This document shows, piece by piece, positions 25,497 through 35,852 of a stretch of DNA of 64,000 nucleotides. The stretch lies in assembly GCA_027532775.1 (NCBI GenBank), contig JAPZTO010000003.1:744001-808000 (forward strand), in the 5' to 3' direction. The translations under genes and the position numbers were made by a program. Numbering within the stretch: the stretch's first letter is position 1; every line of letters starts with the position of its first letter. Below the pieces are notes generated by a model. The model was not told the origin of the DNA and searched no databases. It saw nothing but the letters and a program-made list of their open reading frames with translations. This stretch comes from Beijerinckiaceae bacterium. Its GTDB lineage: Bacteria > Pseudomonadota > Alphaproteobacteria > Rhizobiales > Beijerinckiaceae.

Positions 25497-25884
25497 CGTC
25501 CAGTCGGCCGGGCGGCCGCTGCCCGTTTGCGGGTGGAGGAAAGTCCGGGCTCCATGGAGAAACGGTGGCGGCTAACGGCCGCCGGGGGCGACCCCAGGGA
25601 AAGTGCCACAGAAAACAGACCGCCGGGGCGTGCTCCGGCAAGGGTGAAAAGGTGCGGCAAGAGCGCACCGCGTTGCCGGCAACGGCAATGGCAGGGCAAA
25701 CCCCGCCGGGAGCAAGACCGAATAGGGGCAGCGCGCGACGGGCAACCGTCGCAGGGGTCTCCGCCCCGGCTGCCCGGGTTGGTTGCACGAGATCCGTCGC
25801 GAGGCGGATCCCAGAGGAATGGCCGCCACGTCGGCGCCTTCGGGCGCAGGCCATACAGAACCCGGCTTACAGGCCGACTGGACC
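25497..25884 (+). ncRNA. rnpB: RNase P RNA (class A, alphaproteobacterial type)
   Basis: About 388 bases. This is the catalytic RNA that removes 5' leaders from tRNA precursors, partner of RnpA. Conserved blocks are all present in order: GAGGAAAGTCCGGGCTCC (P4 5' side region), AGGGAAAGTGCCACAGAAA, the GGCAAGGGTGAAAAGGTGC and GGCAAGAGCGCACCG core, AGAGGAATGGCCGCCAC and the 3' CRV block ACAGAACCCGGCTTACAGG. The ends are set by helix P1: GTCCAGTCGGCC at the 5' side pairs with GGCCGACTGGAC at the 3' side. Location just upstream of the dcw cluster is common in this group. It has its own promoter. I see no canonical T-run terminator behind it. Confidence 0.96.
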
Positions 25885-26223
25885 TTCGCTTTCTGCCCTG
25901 CGCCGATGATCAGCCAGCAGGAATGCCCGCGATTCCGCGCGCCGATTTCACATCCCGTCAAGCCTAACAAAACCCTTCCTTAACGCCTCTCTGATGCAAT
26001 GCGCGGGCGTGTCGACCCGGGCTGTCGCCACGTCCGTTGCGTTGACGCCCATAGTTTCCCATGCTAGCCCATCTTTGCCCAAATCCTGTTGCTGATTTGC
26101 CTGCCGGCGGCGAGGCCGGACCGGCAAGCCGGCGTGGATCCGGGCCTGTGGAGAGGGCTGGCGAGGCCATGGCGACCCGGCGGGTTGCCTCCTTGCCGCC
26201 TTCGAACGGGGTGGCGTTGCGTG
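25885..26223 (+). other. Leader region of the dcw cluster
   Basis: About 340 bases between the RNase P RNA and mraZ with no supported gene. It contains the MraZ-type boxes (26048-26081) next to a TTGACG -35-like element (26042-26047), implying a leader of about 150 bases before mraZ. Frames open through the region join rsmH or mraZ upstream of their family-like starts and are treated as non-coding. Confidence 0.45.
26042..26081 (+). promoter_or_regulatory. MraZ operator: four boxes on a 10-bp pitch beside a -35 element
   Basis: CCCA occurs at 26048, 26058, 26068 and 26078, exactly ten bases apart; on the minus strand this reads as four direct TGGG repeats with six-base gaps. MraZ of E. coli and other bacteria binds TGGG-type direct repeats on a ten-base pitch in the mraZ promoter. 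A TTGACG (26042-26047) abuts the first box, and an extended -10-like TGCTAG (26062-26067) lies among the boxes. A bound MraZ ring would cover the promoter and repress the cluster. Confidence 0.75.
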
Positions 26224-26706
26224 ATGCGGTTTCTCTCGACGATTTCCGGCCGGCTGGACGGCAAGGGGCGGGTTTCCATCCCGGCGCCTTTCCGGGCAGT
26301 GCTGGAGGCGGATGGCTATCCCGGCCTGTTCATGCATCCGGCGCTGGACGTTCCGGCGCTCGAATGCGGCGGGAACCGTCTGCTGAAGGAAATCGACGGG
26401 CTGATCGACCGGTTTCCGCCCTATTCGGACGCGCGCGACCTGATGTCGACCGCGCTTCTGGGGGGCGCGGAACATCTCAGGCCGGACCCGGAGGGGCGGA
26501 TCGTCCTGCCGGAGCGGTTCAAGGACCATGCGGGCATTTCCGGCGCGGTGATGTTCGTGGGCATGGGCGACCGGTTCCGGATCTGGGAACCAGAACGGTT
26601 CTCGGCGCATCTCGCGGAAGCCAAGGCGAGATTGCGCGCAGTCAGGGATGCGCTTCCGGGGGGCAATCCGGTGCGCGGCCCTGTATCGGGGGACCGGGAG
26701 ACATGA
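26224..26706 (+). CDS. mraZ: Transcriptional regulator MraZ
   Basis: 160 residues, two AbrB-like MraZ repeats. The first repeat is marked by [14 protein letters not shown] and the second by [16 protein letters not shown]; the DxxGR motif in each is the DNA-contacting element. MraZ forms a ring that binds TGGG repeats and represses the dcw cluster, and boxes of that kind lie 140 bases upstream. The ATG at 26224 gives the canonical MRFLSTISG start; a GTG one codon earlier is possible. The stop overlaps the rsmH ATG by four bases. It is the first gene of the division and cell-wall operon. Confidence 0.95.
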   Translation: MRFLSTISGRLDGKGRVSIPAPFRAVLEADGYPGLFMHPALDVPALECGGNRLLKEIDGLIDRFPPYSDARDLMSTALLGGAEHLRPDPEGRIVLPERFKDHAGISGAVMFVGMGDRFRIWEPERFSAHLAEAKARLRAVRDALPGGNPVRGPVSGDRET

Positions 26707-27758
26707 CGGGCCGCGGCCCTTCCCGGGGGGGTGCCGATGGCGGACTGGCCCGTCATGTCCCCGTCCTTCCGGCCGAGGTGCTCGAGGCCTTGCGGGCCAG
26801 CGAGGGCGGGCTCTTCCTTGATGGCACTTTCGGCGCCGGCGGCTACAGCCGCGCCATTCTCGACGCCCATCCCGAGAACCGCGTGCTGGCGCTGGACCGT
26901 GATCCCGGTGCGATTGCCGGCGGGCAGGCCCTTGTCGCGGCCTATGCCGGCCGATTGACGCTGGTCGAAACCGAATTCTCCGCCATGGAAGACGCCGCTG
27001 CCGGGGTCGGGCTCGCCGGGTTCGACGGCATCGTGCTGGATATCGGCGTGTCCTCGATGCAGCTCGACGAGGCGATCCGCGGTTTCTCATTCCGTGCCGA
27101 TGGCCCGCTCGACATGCGCATGGCCTCCAGCGGCGAGAGTGCGGCGGACCTCGTCAACGAGGCGAGCGAGGCGCGTCTGGCCGACATCTTCTACCATTAC
27201 GGCGAGGAGCGCCTCGCGCGGGTCATCGCCCGAGCCATCGTGGCCGACCGCAAGGACGAGCCCTTCCGGACGACCCGCCAGCTCAGCGATCTGATCGGCC
27301 GGATCATCCGCACCCGGCCGGGCGATATCCATCCGGCCACCCGCGCCTTCCAGGCTTTGCGCATTGCGGTCAATGACGAACTGACCGAACTCGCCCGGGC
27401 GCTGCATGCCGCCGAACGGCTGCTCCGGCCCGGGGGGCGGCTGGTCGTCGTCAGCTTCCACAGCCTCGAGGACCGGATCGTGAAGGTGTTCCTCGCGGCC
27501 CGGTCCGGGCGCGGCGGCGGCTCGCGCCATGCCCCCGTCATGGCCAATCCCGTGGCGACGTTCCGCGTCGAGGGGAAATGGCCGGTCATGGCCGGCGAGG
27601 CGGAGCTTGCTGTCAATCCCCGCGCCCGCTCGGCCAAGCTCCGCGCGGCGATCCGCACAGAGGCGCCGGCGCAAGGTGACGATGCGGCCGTATTCGCGCT
27701 GGCCGCCCTGCCCGAGGAGCCGGCCCGCGGACGCGGCAAGGGGAGGGCGCGGCGATGA
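26703..27758 (+). CDS. rsmH: 16S rRNA (cytosine1402-N4)-methyltransferase
   Basis: 351 residues. It methylates N4 of C1402 in the 30S decoding centre using SAM. Motifs are [13 protein letters not shown], the SAM site [39 protein letters not shown] (including the near-invariant GFSFR), [20 protein letters not shown], the THPATR-like [19 protein letters not shown] and [11 protein letters not shown]. The C-terminal tail is basic (RGKGRARR). The start overlaps mraZ by ATGA. The frame is open over 200 codons upstream but the family N-terminus begins here. The end overlaps ftsL by four bases. Confidence 0.97.
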   Translation: MTGRGPSRGGADGGLARHVPVLPAEVLEALRASEGGLFLDGTFGAGGYSRAILDAHPENRVLALDRDPGAIAGGQALVAAYAGRLTLVETEFSAMEDAAAGVGLAGFDGIVLDIGVSSMQLDEAIRGFSFRADGPLDMRMASSGESAADLVNEASEARLADIFYHYGEERLARVIARAIVADRKDEPFRTTRQLSDLIGRIIRTRPGDIHPATRAFQALRIAVNDELTELARALHAAERLLRPGGRLVVVSFHSLEDRIVKVFLAARSGRGGGSRHAPVMANPVATFRVEGKWPVMAGEAELAVNPRARSAKLRAAIRTEAPAQGDDAAVFALAALPEEPARGRGKGRARR

Positions 27759-28387
27759 TCCGGCTGTTGAACCTGCTGGCGCTCGTCGCGGTCATCGCTT
27801 CCGCAACCTGGGCCTATTCGGTGAAGTACGAGACCATCCTCGTGGCGGAAAAGCTGCGCAAACGCGAAGCGGAACTCCAGCGCGAGCGTGACGCCACGGC
27901 CATTCTCCAGGCGGAATGGCACCTGCTGAACCGCCCGGCGCGGATGCAGGCGCTGAAGAAGCCGGAAAGCGGGCTGCAGAGTGTCTCTGCGCGGCAGATC
28001 GTTCGGCCGGGCGATATTCCCGAGCGGCCCGCCGAGGCGCCGGATGCGCTGGACAGCCTGCTGACCGGCTCGATCCCGCCCGTCACGCCGGATCCGCAGC
28101 GCCGGACTGCGCGGACCGGTGCAAATACGCCGGCCGCCACGCCGCGCCCGGCCGCGAATGGCGCGACGCCGCTGCCGGCCACGCCCGTGCGGCCCCGGGC
28201 AACGGTCACCACCGTGCCGGCTCCGAAGGCGGCGACGCGGCCGGTCGCGCAGGCGGCTCCGGTGCGGATCGTGCCGCCGGCCCGTGTGGGCCCGACCCCG
28301 GCAACGCGTGACGTGCCGCCGGCTCCCGTGGCGCCCGCGCCGCGCGAGGGCGGCCTGACAGGATTCCTCAAGAGGCTGGTGCCGTGA
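27755..28387 (+). CDS. ftsL: Cell division protein FtsL
   Basis: 210 residues. A single membrane helix close to the N-terminus ([20 protein letters not shown]) is followed by a periplasmic coiled coil ([19 protein letters not shown], then [16 protein letters not shown]). This layout, and the position between rsmH and ftsI, identify FtsL, which recruits the FtsW-FtsI septal synthase in complex with FtsB and FtsQ. Typical FtsL is about 100-120 residues. Here a 110-residue Pro/Ala/Thr-rich tail is added after residue 95, ending in [14 protein letters not shown]; long tails occur in Rhizobiales. The gene overlaps rsmH (ATGA) and ftsI (GTGA), so the three are coupled. Confidence 0.9.
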   Translation: MIRLLNLLALVAVIASATWAYSVKYETILVAEKLRKREAELQRERDATAILQAEWHLLNRPARMQALKKPESGLQSVSARQIVRPGDIPERPAEAPDALDSLLTGSIPPVTPDPQRRTARTGANTPAATPRPAANGATPLPATPVRPRATVTTVPAPKAATRPVAQAAPVRIVPPARVGPTPATRDVPPAPVAPAPREGGLTGFLKRLVP

Positions 28388-30228
28388 AGCGCTTCACCTT
28401 CCCCCGATTGTCCCTGCCCGCGCTCCGGTTCCGCCTCCCGGCAATCCGGCTTCCGGCTTTCGGCCTGCCGTTCCGGCGTAATGCCCCTGCCGAAGCCGCG
28501 CCGCGCGCGGCGGCGGGGCCGGCCGGGCCGGGCCTCATCCGCGCGCTCTTCATGGTGCGGCCGGAAAAGCTCGAGCCGCGCATGGTGCTGCTGGCGCTTG
28601 TTTTCGGCGGCATGTTTGCCACGCTGCTCGGCCGGATCATCCAGATCAACACCCGGATCGAGGATCCGGCGACGATCGGCCGGATGACGCAGGGCTCGAT
28701 CTCGACCGCCCGCCCGACCATTGTCGACCGGCACGGCGTGACCATGGCCACGGATGTGAAGACGATCTCGATCTTCGCCGATCCGCGCAAGGTGATCGAC
28801 AAGGACGAGGCGGCGGAACTGATCAACGCGGTCTTCCCCGAACTCGACGGCCGCGAATTGCGCGACAAGCTCGGCAAGAAGAACGGCTTCGTCTGGATCA
28901 AGCGCGAGGTGACGCCCAAGCAGCAGGCCGAGATCCACCGGCTCGGCATTCCCGGCATCGGCTACCTGCCGGAGAACAAGCGCGTCTATCCCAATGGCAT
29001 GGCCGGTGCGCATGTGCTGGGATTCGCGAATATCGACAATGTCGGCATTGCCGGGATCGAGAAATACATCGACAGCCAGGGTCTGAACGACCTCAAGGGT
29101 GCCGGACTTCTGCAAAGCGCCGGCGATCTCAAGCCGCTCGAGCTGGCGCTCGATGTCCGCGTCACCCATGCCGTGCGCGAGGAGCTGACGGCCGCGCTCG
29201 ACAAATACAAGGCCAAGGCGGCGGCCGCGCTCGTTCTCGACGTCGATACGGGCGAGATCATCGCCCATGTCAGCCTGCCCGACTACGACCCCAACAATCC
29301 GGGCGATGCGCTGAAGCCGGACAATATCAACCGGTTGCAGGTGGGCGTCTACGAGATGGGCTCGACCTTCAAGGCGCTGACGACGGCAATGGCGCTGGAT
29401 TCGGGCAAGGTGCGGCTCAATTCGGTCTTCGATGCCAGCCAGCCCTTGCGCTATGGCCGGTTCAAGATCGGCGATTACAAGGGCAAGGGCCGGCCGCTCT
29501 CGGTGCCGGAGATCTTCATCTATTCCTCGAATATCGGCACGGCCCGCATGGCGCTGGCGGTCGGCGTCGAGGGGCACAAGGCCTTCCTCAAGAAGATGGG
29601 CCAGCTTGACAGGATGCGCACCGAATTGCCGGAAAGCTCCGAGCCGATCAAGCCGGCGAAATGGGGCGAGCTGAACACGATGACCATCGCGTTCGGGCAT
29701 GGTCTCGCGGTGGCGCCGCTGCAGGCGACGGCGGCGACGGCGGCGCTTGTCAATGGCGGGCGGATGATCCAGCCGACCTATCTCAAGCGCACGCGCGAGG
29801 AGGCCGAGCAGGCCGCCGTGCAGGTGCTCAAGCCCGAGACCAGCCAGATGATGCGCTATGTCATGCGGCTCAATGCCGAGAAGGGCTCCGCCACCCGGGC
29901 CGACATTCCCGGCTATTATCTCGGCGGCAAGACCGGCACATCCGAGAAGGTGATCGGCGGCCGCTATTCGAAGACCCGGCTGCTGACGACCTTCATGGCC
30001 GTGATGCCCGCCGACAAGCCGCGCTATATCCTGCTGACCATGCTCGACGAGCCCAAGGGCTTGCCTGAAACCCATGGCTATGCGACGTCCGGCTGGAATG
30101 CCGCGCCGACAACGGGCCGCATCGTTGAGCGGATCGGGCCGATGCTGGGGCTTGAAACCAAGTTCGAATTGCCCCAGCAACCATTCCCGCTGGTGGCGCG
30201 GATCGGGGCGATGCCCGTCCGGCAATGA
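28384..30228 (+). CDS. ftsI: Septal peptidoglycan transpeptidase FtsI (PBP3)
   Basis: 614 residues from a GTG that overlaps the ftsL stop. A proline-rich cytoplasmic N-terminus (about 60 residues) is followed by one membrane helix (MVLLALVFGGMFATLLGRII), a PBP dimer domain and the transpeptidase domain. Active-site motifs: STFK with the nucleophilic Ser near residue 327, SSN in FIYSSNIGTARM, and KTGT near residue 516 in GGKTGTSEKV. It cross-links septal peptidoglycan in partnership with FtsW, encoded later in the cluster, and is the target of several beta-lactams. Length is normal for the class. Confidence 0.96.
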   Translation: MKRFTFPRLSLPALRFRLPAIRLPAFGLPFRRNAPAEAAPRAAAGPAGPGLIRALFMVRPEKLEPRMVLLALVFGGMFATLLGRIIQINTRIEDPATIGRMTQGSISTARPTIVDRHGVTMATDVKTISIFADPRKVIDKDEAAELINAVFPELDGRELRDKLGKKNGFVWIKREVTPKQQAEIHRLGIPGIGYLPENKRVYPNGMAGAHVLGFANIDNVGIAGIEKYIDSQGLNDLKGAGLLQSAGDLKPLELALDVRVTHAVREELTAALDKYKAKAAAALVLDVDTGEIIAHVSLPDYDPNNPGDALKPDNINRLQVGVYEMGSTFKALTTAMALDSGKVRLNSVFDASQPLRYGRFKIGDYKGKGRPLSVPEIFIYSSNIGTARMALAVGVEGHKAFLKKMGQLDRMRTELPESSEPIKPAKWGELNTMTIAFGHGLAVAPLQATAATAALVNGGRMIQPTYLKRTREEAEQAAVQVLKPETSQMMRYVMRLNAEKGSATRADIPGYYLGGKTGTSEKVIGGRYSKTRLLTTFMAVMPADKPRYILLTMLDEPKGLPETHGYATSGWNAAPTTGRIVERIGPMLGLETKFELPQQPFPLVARIGAMPVRQ

Positions 30229-30252
30229 CCGGCCGGAGCAGGGAAGAGCCGG

Positions 30253-31803
30253 ATGTCCAACAAGAACGCGCGCCCCGAGGCGGGGCATCCTGCCCCCGGA
30301 GCTTCGAAGAGCGGAACCCTGCAGAACGGTTCGCAGGCAAATGGCGCCTTGCCGACACTCGGGGGCCTTGCCGCCGTGCTGGGCCTTTCGGCCGGGCATT
30401 TCGCCGATGTTCCGCTGGCCGGCCTGACGGCGGACAGCCGGGACGTCCAGCCCGGCTATGCCTTTTTCGCGATGCCGGGCACCAAGGCTGACGGGGCGCA
30501 GTTCATTCCGGCTGCGGTCGAGGCCGGAGCGATGGCGGTTGTCGGCGTCGGGCCGCGCCCGGCCGGGCTTGACCGCATCGTGCTCTACCTCCAGGCGCCG
30601 GACATGCGCGTCGCACTGTCGCGTGGGGCGGCCTACATGTTCCCGCACCAGCCACCGGTAATCGTTGCCGTAACCGGCACGGCAGGCAAGACTTCCGTGG
30701 CCGAGTTCACCCGGCAGATCTTCGCGCATTGCGGGCACGATGCGGCCTCGCTCGGCACTCTGGGCGTGATCGGGCCCGGCGGCGCCGAATATGGTTCGCT
30801 GACGACGCCGGACCCTGTCACCCTGCATCGGACGCTGGATTCGCTGGCGCGCCGGGGCATCACGCATCTCGCCATGGAGGCCTCGAGCCATGGGCTCGAC
30901 CAGGCCCGGCTTGACGGCGTGCGGCTGAAAGCGGCGGGCTTCACCAATCTCGGCCGCGACCATCTCGATTACCATCCGACGATGGAGGATTATCTCGCGG
31001 CCAAGCTGCGCCTTTTCGAGGTGCTGCTGCCCGCCGGAGCGCCGGCGGTGATCAACCTTGACGGCGATCGCGGCGCGGAGGCGGCCGTCGCTGCGGGGCT
31101 CGCCGGGCGCGCAGTGCAGACGATCGGACATCGCGGCGAAACGATCCGCATTGACAGCATCGAGCCGGAAGCCCTCGGGCAGCGGGTGGCCGTGACCTTC
31201 CGCGACAAGAGCTACGCTTTCCACCTGCCGCTGGTCGGCGGGTTCCAGATCGAGAACGCGCTTGTGGCTGCCGGCCTTGCCCTCGCCGTCGGGGCGCCGG
31301 CAACGCTGGTCTTCGAGGCGCTCGGGCAATTGCGCGGCGTGCCGGGGCGGCTCGAGCGGGCGGGCGTGTTCAATGCGGCGCCGGTTTATGTCGATTATGC
31401 CCACAAGCCCGAAGCCCTGGCCTATGCGCTCTCGGCCTTGCGCCCGTTCGTCTCGGGCAAGCTGGTTGTCGTGTTCGGTTGCGGCGGCGACCGGGACCCC
31501 GGCAAGCGGCCGATCATGGGGCGGATCGCGGCCGAGAAGGCCGACCGCGTGATCGTGACCGACGACAATCCGCGCAGCGAGGACCCCGCCTCTATCCGGG
31601 CCGCCATCATGGCTGCCGCGCCGGGGGCTTTCGAGGTGGGTGACCGGGCCCTTGCCATCCAGCATGCGGTGGCGCTGCTCGAGCCGGGCGATGCGTTGCT
31701 GATAGCCGGCAAAGGCCATGAAACCGGCCAGATCATCGGCTCGAACACCTATCCGTTTTCCGATCATGACGTGGCCCGCGCGGCCATCGAGGCGCTGAAA
31801 TGA
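30253..31803 (+). CDS. murE: UDP-MurNAc-L-Ala-D-Glu:meso-diaminopimelate ligase
   Basis: 516 residues. It adds meso-diaminopimelate to the UDP-muramyl dipeptide, using ATP. The Mur ligase ATP loop is VTGTAGKTSVAEFTRQIF; further landmarks are GLTADSRDVQPGYAFFAMPG, EASSHGLDQARLDGV, LGRDHLDYHPTMEDYLAAK, VDYAHKPEALAYAL and FGCGGDRDPGKRPIMG. The DNPR motif (about residues 438-441) is the signature for diaminopimelate rather than lysine. An N-terminal extension of about 30 Gly/Ser/Asn-rich residues precedes the conserved part. The start has AGGGAAGAG nine bases upstream. It ends with an ATGA overlap with murF. Confidence 0.97.
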   Translation: MSNKNARPEAGHPAPGASKSGTLQNGSQANGALPTLGGLAAVLGLSAGHFADVPLAGLTADSRDVQPGYAFFAMPGTKADGAQFIPAAVEAGAMAVVGVGPRPAGLDRIVLYLQAPDMRVALSRGAAYMFPHQPPVIVAVTGTAGKTSVAEFTRQIFAHCGHDAASLGTLGVIGPGGAEYGSLTTPDPVTLHRTLDSLARRGITHLAMEASSHGLDQARLDGVRLKAAGFTNLGRDHLDYHPTMEDYLAAKLRLFEVLLPAGAPAVINLDGDRGAEAAVAAGLAGRAVQTIGHRGETIRIDSIEPEALGQRVAVTFRDKSYAFHLPLVGGFQIENALVAAGLALAVGAPATLVFEALGQLRGVPGRLERAGVFNAAPVYVDYAHKPEALAYALSALRPFVSGKLVVVFGCGGDRDPGKRPIMGRIAAEKADRVIVTDDNPRSEDPASIRAAIMAAAPGAFEVGDRALAIQHAVALLEPGDALLIAGKGHETGQIIGSNTYPFSDHDVARAAIEALK

Positions 31804-33248
31804 CATCGAGAACCGACGAGCCGCCGCTCTGGAGCCGCGACGAGCTGCTGGCGCGGCTGCAAGGCGAGACCAGCCATGCCCTGCCGGTGCCGGTCGGCTC
31901 GATCTCCATCGACACGCGGACGATCGAGCCCGGTGGCCTGTTCTTCGCGATCCGCGGGGGAGCGCGAGATGGCCATGATTTCGTGGCGGATGCGCTCGAG
32001 AAAGGTGGCGCCGCAGCTGTGATCGACACAGAGCATCGCGCGCAATTCCCGGCCGATGCCGCCGTCATCGTCGTCGATGATGTGCTCGACGGGCTCCGGC
32101 GGCTGGCCGTGGCGCGGCGGGCGGACCTGGCCGGGCCGGCCATCGCGATCACCGGCTCGGTCGGAAAGACCTCGACCAAGGAAATGCTGCGGATTGCCCT
32201 GTCCGGTCAGGGGCGGGTCCATGCCTCGGTGGCATCCTACAACAACCATTGGGGTGTGCCGCTGACGCTGGCGCGGATGCCCAGGGCAACGCGGTTCGGC
32301 GTGTTCGAGATCGGGATGTCGAACCCGTTCGAAATCCTGCCGCTGACCGCGATGGTGCGGCCCCATATCGCGATCGTCACCACCGTCGAGCCGGTGCATC
32401 TCGCGCAGTTCCATGGGATCGAGGGGATTGCCGATGCCAAGGGCGAGATCTTTGCCGGGCTGGAACCGGGCGGCGTAGCCATCCTCAACGTCGACAATCC
32501 GCATGCCGCCCGGCTGGCTGCCCATGCCGGGGCGAGCCGGGCTGGCCGCATCGTGCGCTTCGGCAGCGGAGAGGGCGCGGATATCCGGCTGAAGCAGGTC
32601 CATCTCGACCCGGATTTCAGCCTCGTCTCCGCCGAAGTGTTCGGCATTCCCGTGACCTACCGGATCGGCGCGCCGGGCCGGCATCTGGCGATGAACTCGC
32701 TGGCCGTGCTAGGGGCGGCGCATGTCGCCGGGGCCGATCTCGCCCTTGCCGCTCTGGCCCTGCAGGATTTCGGCAGTGTCGAAGGGCGCGGCAAACGCGA
32801 GGCCTTGCGGCTCGGTGACCGGCAATTCCTGCTGATCGACGAAAGCTACAACGCCAATCCCTCCTCGATGCGGGCCGCACTCGCCGTAACGGGCAGCGTG
32901 CCGCGCGGCGCGCGCGGGCGCCGGATCGCCGTGCTCGGTGACATGCTGGAACTCGGTCCGGAAGGGCCGCAGCTCCATGCCGGGCTGAAGGACCCGATCC
33001 TCGAGGCGGATATCGATCTCGTCTTTGCGGCTGGCCCGCTGATGAGAAACCTCTATCAGGGCTTGCCGGCCGACCGTCGGGGCGCGTATGCGGAGAATGC
33101 CGAGGCTCTGGCGCCGATCCTGTGCGATGCCATCCAGCCTGGCGATGTGGTGATGATCAAGGGGTCCCTCGGGTCCCGGATGGGGCGGGTGGTCAAGGCG
33201 ATGCGGGAGCGGTTCCCGGCGCTGGCGACCGAGCTTCCGGACCTCTAG
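31800..33248 (+). CDS. murF: UDP-MurNAc-tripeptide:D-alanyl-D-alanine ligase
   Basis: 482 residues. It joins D-Ala-D-Ala to UDP-MurNAc-tripeptide in the cytoplasm, completing the pentapeptide. Motifs: [23 protein letters not shown] loop [76 protein letters not shown] and [11 protein letters not shown]. The ATG overlaps the murE stop. It is followed after 37 bases by mraY. The region near 32800 is typical of the family C-terminal domain, so no truncation is seen. Confidence 0.97.
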   Translation: MTSRTDEPPLWSRDELLARLQGETSHALPVPVGSISIDTRTIEPGGLFFAIRGGARDGHDFVADALEKGGAAAVIDTEHRAQFPADAAVIVVDDVLDGLRRLAVARRADLAGPAIAITGSVGKTSTKEMLRIALSGQGRVHASVASYNNHWGVPLTLARMPRATRFGVFEIGMSNPFEILPLTAMVRPHIAIVTTVEPVHLAQFHGIEGIADAKGEIFAGLEPGGVAILNVDNPHAARLAAHAGASRAGRIVRFGSGEGADIRLKQVHLDPDFSLVSAEVFGIPVTYRIGAPGRHLAMNSLAVLGAAHVAGADLALAALALQDFGSVEGRGKREALRLGDRQFLLIDESYNANPSSMRAALAVTGSVPRGARGRRIAVLGDMLELGPEGPQLHAGLKDPILEADIDLVFAAGPLMRNLYQGLPADRRGAYAENAEALAPILCDAIQPGDVVMIKGSLGSRMGRVVKAMRERFPALATELPDL

Positions 33249-33285
33249 GACGATTGTTTACAAACCGGAGCGGGGATTTTTCGAC

Positions 33286-34368
33286 ATGTTTTTCTGGCTG
33301 TCCGATTTCGCCAGCGTCTTCGGCCCCCTCAACCTGTTCCGCTACATCACGCTCCGGGCCGGTGCCGCGACGATGACGTCGCTGTTCTTCGTGCTGCTGT
33401 TCGGTCCGATGATCATCGACCTTCTCCGCATGAAGCAGGGCAAGGGCCAGCCGATCCGCGAGGACGGGCCCGAATCGCACCTGCTGAAGCGCGGCACGCC
33501 GACCATGGGCGGGCTGATGATCCTTTCGGGGATCGTCTTTTCCACCCTGCTCTGGGCCAATCTCGGCAATTCCTTCGTCTGGACCGTGCTGGCCGTGACG
33601 CTCGGCTTCGGGATCATCGGCTTCTACGACGACTATCTCAAGGTCACGAAGCAGTCGCACAAGGGCTTCTCCTCGAAGGCACGGCTGGCGCTGGAGGCGC
33701 TGATCGCGCTTACGGCCTGCTACATCATTTCGCGCAGCTTCCCGCCCAATCTCGCGAATGCCGTGGCCATTCCGGTTTTCAAGGACACGCTGATCCAGCT
33801 CGGCATGTTCTTCTTCGTCTTCGGCGCCTTCGTGATGGTGGCCGCCGGCAATGCCGTGAACCTGACCGACGGGCTCGACGGCCTCGCCATCGTTCCGGTG
33901 ATGATTGCTGCCGGCACGTTCGGCATCATCGCCTATCTCTCCGGCAATGTGATCTTCGCGAATTACCTCCAGATCCACGCGATTCCCGGCACGGGGGAAC
34001 TCGCTGTCATCCTCGGCGCGGTGATCGGGGCGGGCCTCGGCTTCCTGTGGTTCAACGCGCCGCCGGCGCAGGTCTTCATGGGCGATACCGGCAGCCTTGC
34101 GCTTGGCGGCCTGCTGGGCACCGTGGCCGTGGCGACCAAGCACGAGATCGTCTTCGCCATTGTCGGCGGGCTGTTCGTGCTGGAAGCGGCGAGCGTGATC
34201 ATCCAGGTCGCCTCGTTCAAGCTGACCGGCAAGCGCGTCTTCCGCATGGCGCCGATCCACCACCATTACGAGAAGAAGGGCTGGAAGGAACCGCAGGTCG
34301 TGATCCGCTTCTGGATCATTGCCGTCATCCTCGCCCTGATCGGGCTTGCCACGCTGAAACTGCGCTGA
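33286..34368 (+). CDS. mraY: Phospho-N-acetylmuramoyl-pentapeptide transferase
   Basis: 360 residues, exactly the E. coli length, with about ten membrane helices. It transfers phospho-MurNAc-pentapeptide to undecaprenyl phosphate at the inner face of the cytoplasmic membrane, making lipid I. Signatures: [19 protein letters not shown], the aspartate pair in [20 protein letters not shown] with a catalytic aspartate, [19 protein letters not shown], and the histidine motif [15 protein letters not shown]. The start has a GGAG about 15 bases upstream and GGGG nearer; the family-like [16 protein letters not shown] leaves little doubt. It is fully consistent with an intact enzyme. Confidence 0.98.
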   Translation: MFFWLSDFASVFGPLNLFRYITLRAGAATMTSLFFVLLFGPMIIDLLRMKQGKGQPIREDGPESHLLKRGTPTMGGLMILSGIVFSTLLWANLGNSFVWTVLAVTLGFGIIGFYDDYLKVTKQSHKGFSSKARLALEALIALTACYIISRSFPPNLANAVAIPVFKDTLIQLGMFFFVFGAFVMVAAGNAVNLTDGLDGLAIVPVMIAAGTFGIIAYLSGNVIFANYLQIHAIPGTGELAVILGAVIGAGLGFLWFNAPPAQVFMGDTGSLALGGLLGTVAVATKHEIVFAIVGGLFVLEAASVIIQVASFKLTGKRVFRMAPIHHHYEKKGWKEPQVVIRFWIIAVILALIGLATLKLR

Positions 34369-34378
34369 GGGACATGTG

Positions 34379-35767
34379 ATGACACCCGTCGAGAGCTTCC
34401 GGTCGAAGGCTGTGGCGCTGTTCGGGCTGGGGGGCTCCGGCCTCGCCACGGCCCTTGCCCTCGCGGCCGGCGGGGCGAACGTCACCGTCTGGGATGATTC
34501 CCCCGCCGCGATCGCGAAAGCCGAGGCGAAGGGCCTCAAGTCTGCCGATCTCCGCCTCGCGGACTGGTCGGCCTTCTCGGCGCTCGTTCTTTCTCCCGGC
34601 GTGCCGCTGACGCATCCCGAACCGCACTGGAGCGTGAAACTTGCGCAGAAGGCCGGGATCGAGGTGATCGGCGATGTCGAGCTTTATTGCCGCGAGCGCC
34701 GGCGCCTTGCTCCGGATGCCCCCTTCATCGCGATTACCGGCACGAACGGCAAATCCACAACGACCGCGCTGATCGCGCATCTGCTGCGCCATGCCGGCAA
34801 GGAGGTGGCGCTCGGCGGCAATATCGGCACGCCGATCCTCGACCTGCCGCCGCCCGCGCCGGACCGCTACCATGTGATCGAGATGTCGTCCTACCAGATC
34901 GATCTCACGCCCTCGCTCCAGCCCAGTGTCGGCGTGCTGCTCAACATCACGCCCGACCATATCGACCGGCACGGCACGATGGAGCATTACGCCAGCGTGA
35001 AAGAGCGCCTCGTCAAGGCAGCGGACAAGGTGGTGATCGGCGTCGATGACCCCTTCACCGAAGCGGCGGCGGTCCGGCTCGACCATACCGGCAAGCCGAT
35101 TGTCCGCATCTCGCTGCAGGAGACGCTCGGTGCGGGTATCCATGTCCGCGGGCGCGAGATCTTCGCCTGGCGCGGCCATGGCCGGAAGCTGGCCGACCTG
35201 TCCGGCATCGCCTCGCTGCGCGGCGATCACAATGCCCAGAACGCGGCGGCGGCGCTGGCGGCCTGCCTCGCGCTCGGTATCGACGAGCGCATGCTGCAGG
35301 CGGGCCTGTCCAGCTTTCCTGGCCTCGCGCACCGGATGGAGCCTGTCGGCCGGGCGGGCAAGGCGTGGCTCGTCAACGATTCGAAGGCCACCAATGCTGA
35401 TTCCACCGAAAAGGCCCTGCTCTCCTTCGAGGAGGGGCTGTTCTGGATTGCCGGCGGCAAGGCCAAGGAAGGCGGGATCACCAGCCTTGTCCCGCTTTTC
35501 CCGCGTGTGGCAAAGGCCTACCTGATCGGCGCGGCCGAGGCGGAGTTCGCTTCGACGCTCGAAGGCAAGGTGCCCTTCCAGCGCTGTGGCACGCTGGAGA
35601 CAGCCATCGCCGCTGCGGCAGCCGATGCCAATGCGTCGAAATTCAGCAATCCGGTAATCCTTCTTTCACCTTCTTGCGCCTCCTTTGATCAGTTTCCGAA
35701 TTTCGAGGTCAGGGGCGATCACTTCCGCAACCTGGCCCGCCAGCTCGCTGGGTTTTCGGAGAGCTGA
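34379..35767 (+). CDS. murD: UDP-N-acetylmuramoyl-L-alanine:D-glutamate ligase
   Basis: 462 residues. It adds D-glutamate to UDP-MurNAc-L-Ala. Motifs: Rossmann start [36 protein letters not shown] loop [77 protein letters not shown] with the SKATN signature, and [12 protein letters not shown]. The ATG at 34379 follows TGAGGGAC; a GTG one codon earlier is an alternative. It comes 10 bases after mraY and is followed by 85 bases before ftsW. Confidence 0.97.
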   Translation: MTPVESFRSKAVALFGLGGSGLATALALAAGGANVTVWDDSPAAIAKAEAKGLKSADLRLADWSAFSALVLSPGVPLTHPEPHWSVKLAQKAGIEVIGDVELYCRERRRLAPDAPFIAITGTNGKSTTTALIAHLLRHAGKEVALGGNIGTPILDLPPPAPDRYHVIEMSSYQIDLTPSLQPSVGVLLNITPDHIDRHGTMEHYASVKERLVKAADKVVIGVDDPFTEAAAVRLDHTGKPIVRISLQETLGAGIHVRGREIFAWRGHGRKLADLSGIASLRGDHNAQNAAAALAACLALGIDERMLQAGLSSFPGLAHRMEPVGRAGKAWLVNDSKATNADSTEKALLSFEEGLFWIAGGKAKEGGITSLVPLFPRVAKAYLIGAAEAEFASTLEGKVPFQRCGTLETAIAAAAADANASKFSNPVILLSPSCASFDQFPNFEVRGDHFRNLARQLAGFSES

Positions 35768-35852
35768 CGGATCCGGCCCGGCCGGCGCCGTTTCGAAGCA
35801 GGTGCCGGTCTCGATCCATCCCGGAGGGTCGATGCACGGCAAGTGAGGTCGG

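Noticed and set aside
25885-26223. Upstream in-frame extensions of mraZ and rsmH
   Set aside because: The extra N-terminal residues are not family-like, and the region holds the promoter and MraZ boxes.
27814-31806. A 1330-codon open frame on the minus strand opposite ftsL, ftsI and murE
   Set aside because: It is the antisense shadow of three well-supported genes, with arginine/histidine/aspartate-rich sequence typical of reverse frames in GC-rich DNA and no domain or ribosome site.
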